A DNA stretch of 64,000 nucleotides from Pseudomonas saudimassiliensis (GTDB taxonomy: Bacteria; Pseudomonadota; Gammaproteobacteria; Pseudomonadales; Pseudomonadaceae): assembly GCF_000939975.1 (NCBI RefSeq), contig NZ_LK391969.1:2301953-2365952 (forward strand), given 5' to 3'. The notes below the pieces were generated by a model that saw only the letters and a list, made by a program, of their open reading frames with translations, ran no database searches and was not told where the DNA came from. Position numbers and translations under genes: made by a program. Shown here piece after piece: positions 9,450 through 19,790 of the stretch; the stretch's first letter is position 1; each line of letters begins with the position of its first letter.

Positions 9450-10804
9450 AATGCGTGACCCTCCACCATCCAGCCGATGAGTTCATCCATGCGGTAATGC
9501 GGAAAGGGTTCGTTGCGGTGCAGGCCCGCCGGCGGCCGCAGGTCGAGCAGCTCCGGCCCACTGACCCGCAGGTCTAGCGGCAGGTGCTCCGGGATGCCAC
9601 CCGGCTGGTAACGGACCCACCCGGCCTGCCCGGTCAGGCCCGCCACCAGGGCATCGCCTTCCTGGCGCGTGGCGCGGATCGCCGCCAGCGGGAAGCCGCG
9701 CACCCGTACACCGCCGTGGCGCACATCCGCCAGACTGTCGGTCAGCAAGTCTTCCAGGCACTGTTGCACGGCCCGCTGCTGGCTGGGTGTGACCTGATCG
9801 ACCTTGGTGGCACAGACCGCCAAACGGCCGATACGCGGCCGGAACAGGCGACTGAGCAGACTGTTGCGGCCATAACGGAAGCTCTGCAGCACCGCTTCCA
9901 GCGCGCCCTTCAGGTCCGTCAGGGCTGCCTGGCCGGCGTCCATCGGGCCGAGCATGTCCACCAGCAGGATCTGCCGATCCAGGCGACTGAAGTGTTCATC
10001 ATAAAAACCCTTCACTACATAATCGCGGTAGTAGCGAAAACGTGCTTCACAGGCGCCCCACCAGCTATCGGCCGGCCCGCGGGTATGGCGATTGGCGGTG
10101 AGCAGCGGGACGAACAGCAGCATGTCCGCGGCGATACCACTGCCGGGCAGCAGAAAGCGTCCCGGCTGGTTGCGCGACAGGCCCGCTTCGCTGCGGCTGC
10201 GCTGGAGAAAATCGGTCCAGGCGGCGGCCAGTTCTGCCAGCCGCTCCTGATCCTGGGGTGCCAGGGGGTCGATAGTGGCCAAGGCGTCCCGTAGCGGCCC
10301 GGCGATACCGCGCCGGGGTTCGGTGTCCAGCCATTCGCGCATCTGCTCGCACCACTGGCCATATTCCATTCCCAACAGGGGCAGATCGAGTAACCATTCA
10401 CCGGGATAGTCGAGGATTTCGATGCGCAGGGAGCGACTGGGCTGGACGCGCTGCAAAAGCCCGGTCTGGCGAAAGCGCAGATCGATGACGACGCGCGACA
10501 GGTCCCGGGTGGACTGCGGCCAACTCGGTGGGTCGCCGGCCAGGGTCTCCAGCGCCTGCAGATAGGCGAACGGCTGTTCCACGCCATCGCGCTGCCAACG
10601 CACCGCCTCCAGTCGATCGAAGGGCGAGCGCCGCGCCAGCAACCCGCGCTGATGATTTTCCAGCTGGTTGATGAGGCTGGTGATGAAAGTCGTCTTGCCC
10701 GCCCGGCTGAGACCGGTGACCCCTACCCGTAGATGCGGGTTGCCCAGGCTCATGGCCTGTTCCCGGACCTGCTCCAGCCACTGCGGTTGTTTTATTCCTG
10801 GCAT
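9446..10804 (-). CDS. ycjX: YcjX family P-loop NTPase
   Basis: 452 residues. A GTPase-like protein with Walker A GLSRAGKTT at residues 31-39 and family segments RIEILDYPGEWLLDLPLL and RQILLVDMLGPMDAGQ, which correspond to the switch and Walker B regions. First gene of the ycjX-ycjF-unknown unit; GGGAG lies 7 nt before the ATG. It is divergent from the TM2 gene across a 68-nt gap. The family is stress-associated, but its exact substrate and role are not established. Confidence 0.92.
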   Translation of the reverse strand: MPGIKQPQWLEQVREQAMSLGNPHLRVGVTGLSRAGKTTFITSLINQLENHQRGLLARRSPFDRLEAVRWQRDGVEQPFAYLQALETLAGDPPSWPQSTRDLSRVVIDLRFRQTGLLQRVQPSRSLRIEILDYPGEWLLDLPLLGMEYGQWCEQMREWLDTEPRRGIAGPLRDALATIDPLAPQDQERLAELAAAWTDFLQRSRSEAGLSRNQPGRFLLPGSGIAADMLLFVPLLTANRHTRGPADSWWGACEARFRYYRDYVVKGFYDEHFSRLDRQILLVDMLGPMDAGQAALTDLKGALEAVLQSFRYGRNSLLSRLFRPRIGRLAVCATKVDQVTPSQQRAVQQCLEDLLTDSLADVRHGGVRVRGFPLAAIRATRQEGDALVAGLTGQAGWVRYQPGGIPEHLPLDLRVSGPELLDLRPPAGLHRNEPFPHYRMDELIGWMVEGHAL

Positions 10805-10872
10805 GCAGGCACTCCCGAAATGATTTATGGTCTATGGGCAGTATCGCACAACGCGGAAAGGGAAAAATTTCA

Positions 10873-11274
10873 ATGGCATATGCAGACACACACAGCAAGG
10901 CGGTCGGTTACCTGCTGTGGATCTTCGGTTTCATGGGCGCCCACCGTTTCTATTACGGCAAGCCCTGGACCGGCACGCTCTACTTCTTCACCCTCGGCCT
11001 GTTCTTCATCGGCTGGATCATCGACCTGTTCCTGATCCCCTCCATGGACCGCCAGGCGGACCACAGGTTTCGCAGCGGTCGAATCAACTTCAACCTGACC
11101 TGGGTCCTGCTGACCTTCCTCGGCGTGTTCGGCGCCCATCGCCTGTACATGGGCAAGTGGATCACCGCCATCATCTACTTCTTCACCGGCGGCCTCTTCC
11201 TGCTGGGCGTGCTCTACGACTACTGGACGCTCAACGAGCAGATCTCGGTCAAGAACATGGAAAAGGCCTGGTGA
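10873..11274 (+). CDS. TM2-domain membrane protein
   Basis: 133 residues. Two TM2-like repeats: GYLLWIFGFMGAHRFYYGK at the N-terminus and WVLLTFLGVFGAHRLYMGKW in the second half, each followed by a hydrophobic hairpin. GAHRFYYGK is the classic TM2 signature. I use the ATG at 10873 (MAYADTHSK) rather than 10834, because the additional residues are basic, non-conserved-looking and sit in the shared promoter region. Small inner-membrane protein, function unknown. It converges on the ycgL-like gene with the stops abutting. Confidence 0.88.
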   Translation: MAYADTHSKAVGYLLWIFGFMGAHRFYYGKPWTGTLYFFTLGLFFIGWIIDLFLIPSMDRQADHRFRSGRINFNLTWVLLTFLGVFGAHRLYMGKWITAIIYFFTGGLFLLGVLYDYWTLNEQISVKNMEKAW

Positions 11275-11568
11275 TCAGACCGGGTCGTTACGGGTAAGCA
11301 GCTCATCGGGCAGGTGGACGATCCAGTCTTCCTGCTTGGGCGGCATCTGCAGGTGATAGCCCTGGTTTTTCAGGTTATCCAGGACCTGCAGGATGTCCTC
11401 ACGCGCTAGCTTGCGTTCTTCGCTGAGCACCAGATCCATGGCGTGCTCGGGCTTGCCGAACAGCTTCAACAGCTGCTCGGGCACTTGGCTGACGCCCTTT
11501 TCCCGCGGTACGTACAGGTACATGCCCTGTTTGCGGGGGCTGCGATAGATGGAACAGAGTGTTTTCAT
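11275..11568 (-). CDS. YcgL domain protein
   Basis: 97 residues, whole-length match to the small YcgL family (starts [16 protein letters not shown], ends with [13 protein letters not shown]). Its ATG overlaps the stop of the RNase D gene (ATGA), so the two are co-translated. This rnd-ycgL pairing is common in Pseudomonas and suggests an RNA-related role, but the function is not known. Confidence 0.9.
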   Translation of the reverse strand: MKTLCSIYRSPRKQGMYLYVPREKGVSQVPEQLLKLFGKPEHAMDLVLSEERKLAREDILQVLDNLKNQGYHLQMPPKQEDWIVHLPDELLTRNDPV

Positions 11569-12719
11569 GCGGGTTGCCCTCTGCTTGAAAATTGATTCGC
11601 CAACGCCAATAACTCCTCGCCCATGAGCTCCCGCCGCCAGCCGGTCAGTTCTGCCGGCAGGCTATAGGGCCCACAGGGATACCCGGTGCGTACCAGGGCT
11701 TCGAGCACCTTCTTGCGCAGTACGATCTCACTGGCCATGCCCAGCCGTTCCGCGTGGCGCTGGCCGACCTTGCGTAGGGTCTTCAGCAGCCGGTTGGCGT
11801 CAGCCGGTAGCGGTTCGGGTACCGGCTCCGGCCATTGTGCCGGCGGGATCGCCCGGGCCTGCTGGATCAGCTCGATGATGGTCTGGCCATCCTGGCGTAC
11901 GGTACGCGGGTGCATATCCTCAAACCGCGCCAACTGTTGCAAGGAGTCGGGTTGACGCTGGACCAGCGGGCACAGGGTCGACTCCCGCAGCAGCCGATTG
12001 CGGGCCTGGTCGCGCTGCCGCGCCTGGCGTTCGCGCCATTCACACAGCACCTGCAGAACCGCCAGCTCGGCCGGCTTCAGCCGCCACGCCTGCTTGATCC
12101 GCCGGTAAGCCTGGGCAGGCTCGACCAGGGTACGGGCATTGGCGACCATCTCGGCGGTATCTTCCAGCAACCAGTCGGTCAGGCCGGCGGCCTCGATCCG
12201 CGGTGCCAGGATGCGATAGATGGCGGCCAGGTGAATGGTGTCATCGGCGGCATATTGCAACTGGCGCGCGCTCAGCGGGCGCTGCAACCAGTCGGAGCGG
12301 GTCTCTTCCTTGGCCAGTTCGATGCCCAGCAGATCGCTCACCAGTCGCGAGTAGCCCATCGAAAAATCCATGCCCAGAAAAGCCGCAGCCAGCTGGGTAT
12401 CGAACAGGGGCGCAGGCAAGGCGCCGCACAGATGCTGGAACACTTCCAGGTCCTCACTGCACGCGTGCAGGACCTTGACTACCGATGGGCTCTCCAGCAG
12501 CTCAACCAGCGGGGACCAGTCAGTGATAGCCAGCGGATCGATCATGAAGGCGCGTTCGCCATCGCCGATCTGGATCAGTCCGGGAATGGGAAAGTAGGTT
12601 TCGGTACGAACAAATTCGGTATCTACCGCCACATAGGGCAACTGCAACCACTGCTTGCACCAATCGGCCAGCTCGGCATTCTGGTCGATCATGAGAGGAC
12701 TGGCCTCGGTTGACATCAT
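11565..12719 (-). CDS. rnd: Ribonuclease D
   Basis: 384 residues, usual size. DEDD 3'-5' exonuclease that trims tRNA and other small RNA 3' ends. Exo motif I is VDTEFVRTE (Asp33, Glu35), motif [12 protein letters not shown] (Asp90), motif [13 protein letters not shown] near residue 155, followed by HRDC-type helical domains. Two adjacent ATGs (12719 and 12716) are possible; AAGGA lies 9 nt before the first. Upstream, a 219-nt divergent region separates it from a chemoreceptor. Confidence 0.96.
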   Translation of the reverse strand: MMSTEASPLMIDQNAELADWCKQWLQLPYVAVDTEFVRTETYFPIPGLIQIGDGERAFMIDPLAITDWSPLVELLESPSVVKVLHACSEDLEVFQHLCGALPAPLFDTQLAAAFLGMDFSMGYSRLVSDLLGIELAKEETRSDWLQRPLSARQLQYAADDTIHLAAIYRILAPRIEAAGLTDWLLEDTAEMVANARTLVEPAQAYRRIKQAWRLKPAELAVLQVLCEWRERQARQRDQARNRLLRESTLCPLVQRQPDSLQQLARFEDMHPRTVRQDGQTIIELIQQARAIPPAQWPEPVPEPLPADANRLLKTLRKVGQRHAERLGMASEIVLRKKVLEALVRTGYPCGPYSLPAELTGWRRELMGEELLALANQFSSRGQPA

Positions 12720-12938
12720 AAATATGGTTCCTTGACTAATGCGACAGTATAACCGACCGACTTCCCCGAGCGGGCCGTTAAATGGGCCGGATAGACGCCT
12801 GGCCCGGGCTTTTTCCCGGTATTTTTGTGACCGGGGTCAAGATTGACCCGCATCAACCGATACATAGCCATGTAGACCTACAATGCGTGCCAGCGATCGC
12901 CGCGCGGCAGCGGCCATCATCAGTTCTCGGGAGTCAAC

Positions 12939-14378
12939 ATGGCGTTTTTTCAGCACCTGCAGCTCAAATACAAGTTCTGGGCTGTCAATAGCGTCACCTT
13001 TGTCAGCACCATGCTGCTGGTGCTGGTGGCGCTCGGGGTAGAGCAGGACCGCATTCATGAAGTGCGCAGGGAGCTGGCCCGGGAGCTGCTCGTTCTTGCT
13101 CCGACAGCCCCCTTGCCGGCCGGCCTGCACTGGCTACCCGCCGCCACCACCGCCGCGCCCGCCCGCAGTGGCCCCACCTGGATGACAGCCGATCAATTGG
13201 CCTTGTCGCCGACCGCCGGTGCCATGCAGGGTGCCTGGTTGGTCGAGCACGACGGTGACGCTCGCCTATTGGGCGTCGAACGGCAGGATTACGTCGCGCT
13301 GCTGCTGGACCGCGCGCCGCTCTACGCCCTGGTGGTGCTGGTACTGATGCTGGGGGTGCTGGCCGTTTCCCAGTTGCTGATTTCCTTCATCACCCGTCAT
13401 CTGTTGGCCCTGCGCGATGTGATGCTGACGGTGCAGGAAACCGGTGACCTCACCCTGCGGGCGCCGGTGGCGTCGCGGGATGAAGTCGGTGCCATGGCGC
13501 AGACTTTCAATGCCATGCAGAGCGCCCAGCAGGAGGTAGTGGGCACCGTGCGCCAGGCGGCCAGCCAGCTGGAGCAGGGTACCGATGAAATGGCGCGGCT
13601 GATGGGCGGAGTGAAGAATGGCATGGTCACCCAGCAGGGCGAAACCGACATGGTCGCGGCCGCCGTCAACGAAATGAGCGCCACCGTCCAGGACATTGCC
13701 GGCAATAGTGCCGTCACCCGGGATCAGTCGGCGCAGGCCGATGCCCTGGCCCGGGAAGGCCGCGACCAGGTGCTGCGCGTCAGCCAGACCATCACCGGCC
13801 TGGCCACCAGTATCGAGCGCTGCACCCAGCATATGCAGACGCTGGAAGGCCATAGCCGGGAGATCAGCGGCGTGGTGCGAGTGATCCGCGACATTGCCGA
13901 GCAGACCAATCTGCTGGCGCTCAATGCGGCAATCGAGGCAGCGCGGGCGGGCGATTCCGGGCGGGGCTTTGCCGTGGTCGCTGATGAGGTGCGGGCCTTG
14001 GCCCAGCGCGTCCAGAACTCCACCGACGAGATCCAGCGCATGATCGAGGCGCTGCAGGGGGGGACCCATGACGCGGTGGCGGATATGCAGGACAGCGCCC
14101 GCCTGACCCATGCGTCGGTGGAACAGGTGGAACAGGCCGGCTCATCGCTCGCCGAGATTACCGCCGCGGTAAGTCAGATCAGCAATGGCAATAGCGAGAT
14201 CGCCTTCGCCGTGGAACAGCAGAGCGAAGTGGCCGAATCCATCACCCAGAGCATAGTGCAGATCCGGGACGTGACCGAGCAAACGGTAAGCCAGACGATG
14301 CAAAGCGCCGCTACCAGCGAGCAACTGGCCGCCCTCGCCCATCAGTTGACAGCTGCGGTTGGCAGGTTGAAGACCTGA
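12939..14378 (+). CDS. Methyl-accepting chemotaxis protein with small periplasmic domain
   Basis: 479 residues. TM1 at about 14-34, a compact periplasmic domain of about 90 residues, TM2 at about 126-152, a HAMP linker, then the cytoplasmic signalling hairpin with tip [20 protein letters not shown] near residues 318-337 that binds CheA/CheW. GGAG lies 5 nt before the ATG. The sensor domain is short and has no motif I can tie to a ligand. No CheR-docking pentapeptide is seen at the C-terminus (ends VGRLKT). Monocistronic, followed by a hairpin. Confidence 0.93.
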   Translation: MAFFQHLQLKYKFWAVNSVTFVSTMLLVLVALGVEQDRIHEVRRELARELLVLAPTAPLPAGLHWLPAATTAAPARSGPTWMTADQLALSPTAGAMQGAWLVEHDGDARLLGVERQDYVALLLDRAPLYALVVLVLMLGVLAVSQLLISFITRHLLALRDVMLTVQETGDLTLRAPVASRDEVGAMAQTFNAMQSAQQEVVGTVRQAASQLEQGTDEMARLMGGVKNGMVTQQGETDMVAAAVNEMSATVQDIAGNSAVTRDQSAQADALAREGRDQVLRVSQTITGLATSIERCTQHMQTLEGHSREISGVVRVIRDIAEQTNLLALNAAIEAARAGDSGRGFAVVADEVRALAQRVQNSTDEIQRMIEALQGGTHDAVADMQDSARLTHASVEQVEQAGSSLAEITAAVSQISNGNSEIAFAVEQQSEVAESITQSIVQIRDVTEQTVSQTMQSAATSEQLAALAHQLTAAVGRLKT

Positions 14379-14382
14379 TATC

Positions 14383-14419
14383 CGGGCCGCCACCGGCATG
14401 CCACCGGTAGCGGCCCGGG
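14383..14419. terminator. Hairpin between convergent chemoreceptor and ComEA-like gene
   Basis: Inverted repeat CCGGGCCGC ... GCGGCCCGG with an internal CACCGG/CCGG pairing, placed exactly between the two convergent stop codons. GC-rich stem without a strong U-tract; probably a bidirectional terminator. Confidence 0.55.
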
Positions 14420-14422
14420 CAC

Positions 14423-14707
14423 TTATTGCAGCGCGATCCGCTCACGGTTGTTTTCGACGGTAGCCGGACCGATACCCTTGACCACAGCCAATTGGTCGAC
14501 CGACTCGAATTCACCGTTTTCCTGGCGATAGGCAACGATCGCTTCGGCCTTGGCCATACCGATGCCCTTCAGGGTTTCGGCAATTTCTGCTGCGCTGGCG
14601 CTATTGATATTGACGGTAACCAGGGGGGTGGCCGGCACTTCGGCCAATGCCGGCACCGCGAACCAGGCGGACAGGCTGAGGATTACAGCGGCGAGAATAG
14701 TCTTCAT
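14423..14707 (-). CDS. ComEA-like secreted helix-hairpin-helix protein
   Basis: 94 residues. Signal peptide (MKTILAAVILSLSAWFAV, cleavage after ALA) followed by two helix-hairpin-helix motifs (LKGIGMAKAEAIVAYR and VVKGIGPATVENNRERI), the ComEA DNA-binding fold. NINSASAAEIAE is the family start of the domain. Proteins of this kind bind double-stranded DNA in the periplasm during uptake, but many Pseudomonas homologues are free-standing with no proven role. No other competence genes are near. An AGGAG-like Shine-Dalgarno precedes the ATG. Confidence 0.9.
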   Translation of the reverse strand: MKTILAAVILSLSAWFAVPALAEVPATPLVTVNINSASAAEIAETLKGIGMAKAEAIVAYRQENGEFESVDQLAVVKGIGPATVENNRERIALQ

Positions 14708-14964
14708 TTTGCATCTCCTTTGAATGATTGATACCGCATTGCAAGGGAGAAAAGCCGGACATCAAACAACGGACACGCTTCCCTGCGGCAGGGTGAAAAG
14801 TACGCGCAATACCGCAGCAACAAAAGCCCCGGCAGCCGGATCTGTGAGAAGTGTCTCAATCTGGTCCGTTTCCGCTCCTGAGCCTCCGACCAAAGGGATG
14901 GCACGGCGCCCTGGATAATGGCATTATGCCGCCAATCAACCTCTTTCGGAAAAGGACAGCCTCA

Positions 14965-15984
14965 GTGGATGATGCCATACCTCTGTTGGTATGTGACGAT
15001 TCGAGCATGGCCCGCAAACAGTTGATTCGCAGCCTGCCCGCAAATTGGCCTCTGCGCATAAGCCAGGCGGAAGATGGTCGACGCGGACTGGAGCTGATTC
15101 GCCAGGGCCAGGGGCGGATCGTGCTGCTCGATCTGACCATGCCGGAAATGAACGGTTTCGACGTATTGGCTCAGATACGAGACGAGGGACTGCCGGCGGA
15201 GGTCATCGTTATCTCCGGCGATGTGCAGCAAGAGGCGATCCGCCGCGCCAAGGAGCTGGGCGCCCGCGCCTTTCTGCGCAAACCGGTGGACGCGGCGGAG
15301 CTGGCCGGCGCCCTGCTCGCGCTGGGCATGGAGCCCGCCGCCGCCCGCCCTGGCGCCCAGGAGCCCCAGCACCTGTTGCCCTCGGTGAGCTTCCGTGATG
15401 CCTTCCGTGAGCTATCGAATATCGCCATGGGGCGCGCCGCCGAACTGCTCGGCCGGGTACTCAAGGTCTTCATCCGCCTCCCCGTGCCCAACGTCAACCT
15501 GCTGGAAGCTGCCGAACTGCAAATGACGTTGGCCGATGCCCAGGGCAATCACCGGGTCTCCGCCATCTGCCAGGGCTACATTGGCGGCGGTATCGCGGGC
15601 GAGGCCCTGCTCATCTTCCATGACTCGGCGATCGCCGATGTGGCCGGCCTGCTGGACAGCGAACTGGACTCCAGCTCGCATCCGGAGTTGCTGCTGGATC
15701 TCGCGGCGATCATCACCGGCGCCTGCCTCAGCGGCCTGTCCGAACAGCTGGGCATCCAGCTGTCCCTGGGGCATCCTTTGCTGCTCGGACAGCACTGCAC
15801 CATTGACGAACTGATCCGCCTCAACCGGCCCCGCTGGCAGCAGACCCTGGCGGTGGAGATCAGTTACGCGCTGGAAGACCACGACATTCATTTCGATCTG
15901 ATGCTGCTGTTTACCGAGGACTCGGTCGCCCGTCTGCAGCAGCGGGTCGAAATGCTGCATGATCTGCAGGACCATCGCCCATGA
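14965..15984 (+). CDS. Response regulator with C-terminal CheC/CheX-type phosphatase domain
   Basis: 339 residues from the GTG at 14965, chosen because AAAGGA lies 8 nt upstream and the product then begins directly at the receiver domain (VDDAIPLLVCDDSSMARKQ); an ATG at 14926 would add 13 residues. Receiver domain about 1-120 with phospho-acceptor Asp56 (LLDLTMPEMNG) and the conserved Lys (FLRKP). From residue 145 the sequence DAFRELSNIAMG fits the CheC/FliY active-site consensus D-x3-E-x2-N-x22-P, including the proline 23 residues after Asn152. A second copy of that motif is degenerate (DLAAIITG). It probably dephosphorylates a receiver, perhaps its own. The next gene overlaps by ATGA. Confidence 0.85.
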   Translation: MDDAIPLLVCDDSSMARKQLIRSLPANWPLRISQAEDGRRGLELIRQGQGRIVLLDLTMPEMNGFDVLAQIRDEGLPAEVIVISGDVQQEAIRRAKELGARAFLRKPVDAAELAGALLALGMEPAAARPGAQEPQHLLPSVSFRDAFRELSNIAMGRAAELLGRVLKVFIRLPVPNVNLLEAAELQMTLADAQGNHRVSAICQGYIGGGIAGEALLIFHDSAIADVAGLLDSELDSSSHPELLLDLAAIITGACLSGLSEQLGIQLSLGHPLLLGQHCTIDELIRLNRPRWQQTLAVEISYALEDHDIHFDLMLLFTEDSVARLQQRVEMLHDLQDHRP

Positions 15985-16946
15985 CCGCCAGCCTTGATAT
16001 CAGCGAACTGCACTGGATGCTCGACATTATCCAGAGTATCGATGTCGGTGTGGTGGTGCTGGACCGCGACTATTGCATCCAGGCCTGGAACAGCTTCATG
16101 GAGAATCACTCGGGCAAGACCGCCAGCCAGGTAGCGCGGGAGTCACTGTTTTCGCTCTTCCCCGAGATCGATCAGCCCTGGTTCACCCACAAGGTGGAGA
16201 CGGCGATCATGCTTGGCACCCGGGCATTCACCATCTGGGAGCAGCGACCCTACCTGATGCGGTTCAAGAGTTACCATCCGATCACCGGGCTGGCGGACAT
16301 CATGTACCAGAACGTCACCATCCTGCCCCTGCGCACGGTCAACGGCACATCCGACCAGGTCTGCCTGATCATCTATGACGTCACCAATGTGGCGGTCAAC
16401 AAACTGCAACTTGAAGCAGCCAACGCCCAGCTGCAATCGCTGGCCATCCATGACGGACTCACCGGCCTGCTCAATCGCCGCCACTGGGAATCCTGCCTGG
16501 AACATGAGTTCGCGCGCCACAGCCGGTACGGCACGCCGGTCAGCCTGATTCTCTTCGATATCGACCATTTCAAGCAGTTCAATGACACCCACGGCCACCG
16601 GGCAGGGGATGAGGTGATCCGGCAAGTCGCGGAAGTGACACGGCAATTGGTCCGGGATACCGATCTGGCCGGACGTTACGGGGGGGAGGAGTTCGGGGTA
16701 GTGTTACCCGATACCACGCTGGCAGGCGCCGCCAGGTTTGCCGAACGGCTGCGCGCCGGCATCGAACAATTGCAGATCACCCACGAGGGGCGGACGTTGA
16801 GTTGTACCGTCAGCCTTGGCGTCGCCTGCACCCATGACGAGACCGCCGGCTACAACGGCCTGATCGAAGAAGCTGACCAGGCGCTGTATCATTCCAAGTC
16901 GAAAGGCCGTAACCGCACCAGCTTGAGCGGCGCCGAGCGGCCGTAG
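15981..16946 (+). CDS. PAS-GGDEF diguanylate cyclase
   Basis: 321 residues. N-terminal PAS domain (about 10-135; VGVVVLDRDYCIQAWNSFME), a short coiled coil, then a GGDEF domain (about 155-310) with an intact active site RYGGEEFGVVLP and metal-binding DIDHFKQFND. Four residues before the active site there is no RxxD inhibitory site. It should make cyclic di-GMP in the cytoplasm. It starts inside the stop of the receiver-CheC gene, so the two are almost certainly one signalling unit in which the phosphorylation state controls, or is controlled with, cyclase output. Confidence 0.92.
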   Translation: MTASLDISELHWMLDIIQSIDVGVVVLDRDYCIQAWNSFMENHSGKTASQVARESLFSLFPEIDQPWFTHKVETAIMLGTRAFTIWEQRPYLMRFKSYHPITGLADIMYQNVTILPLRTVNGTSDQVCLIIYDVTNVAVNKLQLEAANAQLQSLAIHDGLTGLLNRRHWESCLEHEFARHSRYGTPVSLILFDIDHFKQFNDTHGHRAGDEVIRQVAEVTRQLVRDTDLAGRYGGEEFGVVLPDTTLAGAARFAERLRAGIEQLQITHEGRTLSCTVSLGVACTHDETAGYNGLIEEADQALYHSKSKGRNRTSLSGAERP

Positions 16947-16989
16947 CGGCCGCCTGGTCGCACCTGCGGACGAGGCGGCCCTAGAAGGA

Positions 16990-18210
16990 TCAGGCCTGGC
17001 TGGCCGCTTCCAGTCCGCGCTGCAGGTCGGCGCGCAAGTCCGCCACTTCTTCCAGGCCAACCGCCAGTCGAATCAGTCCCTCACGAATGCCGGCAGCCTC
17101 GCGGGTCTCCGCGCTCAGACGACCGTGGGTGGTGCTGGCGGGATGGGTGATGGTGCTCTTGGCATCACCCAGGTTGGCGGTAATCGAAATCAACCGGGTC
17201 GCGTCGATGAAGCGCCAGGCGGCTTCCCGTCCGCCACGTATCTCGAAGCTGACCACCGCGCCGAAGGCCGATTGCTGCGTCCTGGCCAGTTCATGCTGCG
17301 GATGGCTCGGCAATCCGGCGTAGTAGACCCGCTCGACCTGGGGCTGCTGCTCCAGCCACAGGGCCAGCTCCAGTGCAGCCGCGCAATGGGCCTGCATCCG
17401 CAGGCGCAGGGTTTCCAGTCCCTTGAGGAAAACCCATGCGTTGAACGGGCTCAGGGTCGGACCGGCGGTGCGCAGAAAGCCCACGATCTCCTGCATGTGC
17501 TCCTTGCGCCCGGCTACCACGCCGCCGAGGCAGCGGCCCTGGCCGTCGATGTACTTGGTGGCGGAATGGATGACGATGTCGGCACCCAGATCCAGAGGCT
17601 TTTGCAGCGCCGGGGTACAGAAGCAGTTATCCACTGCCAGCAGCGCGCCCTGCTCCCGCGCCACCGCAGCCAGCCCGCGGATGTCCACCAGCTCGGCCAG
17701 CGGGTTGGACGGCGACTCGACGAAGAACAGGCGAGTATTGGGCTTGCAGGCAGCGCGCCAGCCGTCCAGATCCGCCAGGGTGACATAGTCGACCTGCACG
17801 CCGAACCGCTGGAAATACTTGTCGAACAGGCTGACCGTCGCGCCGAATACACTGCGCGACACCAGGATATGATCCCCGGCGCTGCACAGGCTCATCACGG
17901 TCGCCAGGATCGCGGCCATACCCGAGGCCGCGGCCACCGCCTGCTCGGCATTTTCCAAGGCCGCAATCCGCTGTTCGAAGGTGCGCACCGTCGGGTTCAT
18001 GTAACGGGAGTAGACGTTACCTGCCCGTTCGCCGGCAAAGCACGCGGCGGCATCACCGGCGCTGCGAAATACATAGCTGGACGTCAGGAACAGCGCTTCG
18101 CCATGTTCTGCTTCGGGGCTGCGCTGCTGGCCGGCCCGCACCGCCAGGGTGTCGAAACCGGCGTCCTGCAGATCGCTGTCCAGCCGCCCGGGTTGCCAAT
18201 CGGATGTCAT
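16990..18210 (-). CDS. metZ: O-succinylhomoserine sulfhydrylase MetZ
   Basis: 406 residues. PLP enzyme making homocysteine from O-succinylhomoserine and sulfide. PLP-binding Lys219 in SATKYIDGQGR, and the Cys/Met metabolism family features SRYMNPTVRTFE and ESPSNPLAELVDI. I use the ATG at 18210 (MTSDWQPG) because GGAG is 6 nt upstream; the ATG at 18225 has no good site. It is the last gene of the accD-folC-dedD-cvpA-purF-metZ run, starting 17 nt after purF. Confidence 0.96.
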   Translation of the reverse strand: MTSDWQPGRLDSDLQDAGFDTLAVRAGQQRSPEAEHGEALFLTSSYVFRSAGDAAACFAGERAGNVYSRYMNPTVRTFEQRIAALENAEQAVAAASGMAAILATVMSLCSAGDHILVSRSVFGATVSLFDKYFQRFGVQVDYVTLADLDGWRAACKPNTRLFFVESPSNPLAELVDIRGLAAVAREQGALLAVDNCFCTPALQKPLDLGADIVIHSATKYIDGQGRCLGGVVAGRKEHMQEIVGFLRTAGPTLSPFNAWVFLKGLETLRLRMQAHCAAALELALWLEQQPQVERVYYAGLPSHPQHELARTQQSAFGAVVSFEIRGGREAAWRFIDATRLISITANLGDAKSTITHPASTTHGRLSAETREAAGIREGLIRLAVGLEEVADLRADLQRGLEAASQA

Positions 18211-18227
18211 TTTGGTCTCCGCCATGA

Positions 18228-19733
18228 TCAGTTGTTGTGCAGACCGATCTGCGCGTTTTCGACGTCGGTAATCGCCTTGGCCGCATCATTGCGCGACTGC
18301 TCGATCCGGCCGAGATAGGCTTCGTTGATGTCGCCGGTCACGTACTCGCCATTGAAGACCGAACAATCGAAATCGCTGATCGCCGGATTGCCTTCACGCA
18401 CCGCGTCCACCAGATCGTCCAGGTCCTGATAGACCAGCCAGTCCGCGCCGATCAGCTCGGCCACTTCCTCGGTGGTGCGGTTGTGGGCGATCAGTTCATG
18501 GGCCGACGGCATGTCGATGCCGTAGACGTTGGGATAGCGCACCGCCGGGGCCGCCGAGCAGAAATAGACCTTCTTCGCCCCCGCTTCGCGGGCCATCTGG
18601 ATGATCTGCTTGCAGGTCGTGCCGCGGACGATGGAGTCATCCACCAGCAGTACGTTCTTGCCGCGGAACTCCAGTTCCATCGCATTGAGCTTCTGGCGCA
18701 CCGACTTCTTCCGCGCGGCCTGGCCGGGCATGATGAAGGTACGGCCGATATAGCGGTTCTTGACAAAGCCCTCGCGGAACTTGACGCCCAGGTGATTGGC
18801 CAGCTCCACCGCCGAGGTCCGGCTGGTATCGGGGATCGGGATGACCACATCGATACCATGGTCCGGATGCTCGCGCAGGATCTTCTCGGCCAGCTTCTCG
18901 CCCATGCGCAGGCGCGCCTTGTAGACCAGCACGCCGTCGATGATGGAGTCCGGACGCGCCAGGTAGACATGCTCGAAGATGCAGGGTGCGTAGGTGGCGT
19001 TGGTCGCGCACTGGCGGGTGAAGATCTCGCCGTTCACGGTGATGAAGACCGCTTCGCCGGGCGCCAGGTCGCGGATGGTCTCGAAGCCGAGCACGTCCAG
19101 CGCGACACTTTCCGAGGCGACCATGTATTCGACACCCTGCTCGGTTTCCCGTTTGCCATAGACAATCGGACGGATGCCATGGGGGTCGCGAAAGCCGACA
19201 ATACCGTGGCCGGTAATCATCGCCACGGCCGCGTAACCACCCCGGCAGCGGTCATGGACCGTGCGCACGGCGTTGAAGATGTCTTCCTCGGTGGGGTTCA
19301 GCTTGCGCTCGCGGGCCAGCTCATGGGCGAACACGTTCAGCAGCACTTCGGAGTCGGAATTGGTGTTGACGTGACGCAGGTCCGACTCGTAGAGCTCCTT
19401 GGACAGCTGCTCGACGTTGGTCAGGTTGCCGTTATGCGCCAGGGTAATGCCGTAGGGGGAGTTCACATAGAACGGCTGCGCCTCGGCCGAGGTGGAGGAA
19501 CCCGCGGTGGGATAACGTACATGCCCCAGACCCATGGTGCCGATCAGACGTTGCATGTGGCGCTGATGAAATACATCACGTACCAGGCCGTTATCCTTGC
19601 GCAGGAACAGCCGGCCGCTATCACAGGTCACAATGCCGGCGGCATCCTGGCCGCGATGTTGGAGGACGGTCAGGGCGTCATAGAGCGCCTGGTTGACGTT
19701 CGACTTGCCCACAATGCCAACAATGCCACACAT
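18228..19733 (-). CDS. purF: Amidophosphoribosyltransferase PurF
   Basis: 501 residues. First committed step of purine synthesis: glutamine and PRPP to phosphoribosylamine. Starts MCGIVGIVG, so Cys2 becomes the N-terminal nucleophile of the glutaminase domain; the C-terminal phosphoribosyltransferase domain has [13 protein letters not shown]. No propeptide. It sits between cvpA and metZ, as in Pseudomonas in general. Confidence 0.98.
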   Translation of the reverse strand: MCGIVGIVGKSNVNQALYDALTVLQHRGQDAAGIVTCDSGRLFLRKDNGLVRDVFHQRHMQRLIGTMGLGHVRYPTAGSSTSAEAQPFYVNSPYGITLAHNGNLTNVEQLSKELYESDLRHVNTNSDSEVLLNVFAHELARERKLNPTEEDIFNAVRTVHDRCRGGYAAVAMITGHGIVGFRDPHGIRPIVYGKRETEQGVEYMVASESVALDVLGFETIRDLAPGEAVFITVNGEIFTRQCATNATYAPCIFEHVYLARPDSIIDGVLVYKARLRMGEKLAEKILREHPDHGIDVVIPIPDTSRTSAVELANHLGVKFREGFVKNRYIGRTFIMPGQAARKKSVRQKLNAMELEFRGKNVLLVDDSIVRGTTCKQIIQMAREAGAKKVYFCSAAPAVRYPNVYGIDMPSAHELIAHNRTTEEVAELIGADWLVYQDLDDLVDAVREGNPAISDFDCSVFNGEYVTGDINEAYLGRIEQSRNDAAKAITDVENAQIGLHNN

Positions 19734-19790
19734 GCCTAAACACCTTTTCGTTGAATTTGAAGAAGAACCGGCGATCGTGCACGCCCGGTT

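Noticed and set aside
16920-16985. Terminator between the cyclase and metZ
   Set aside because: GGCCGCC repeats can pair, but only with a long loop and no U-tract; too weak to call.
18237-19739. 500-codon plus-strand open frame opposite purF
   Set aside because: It exactly shadows purF, has His/Arg/Gly-rich low-complexity composition and no ribosome site or family match; long antisense frames are expected at this GC content.
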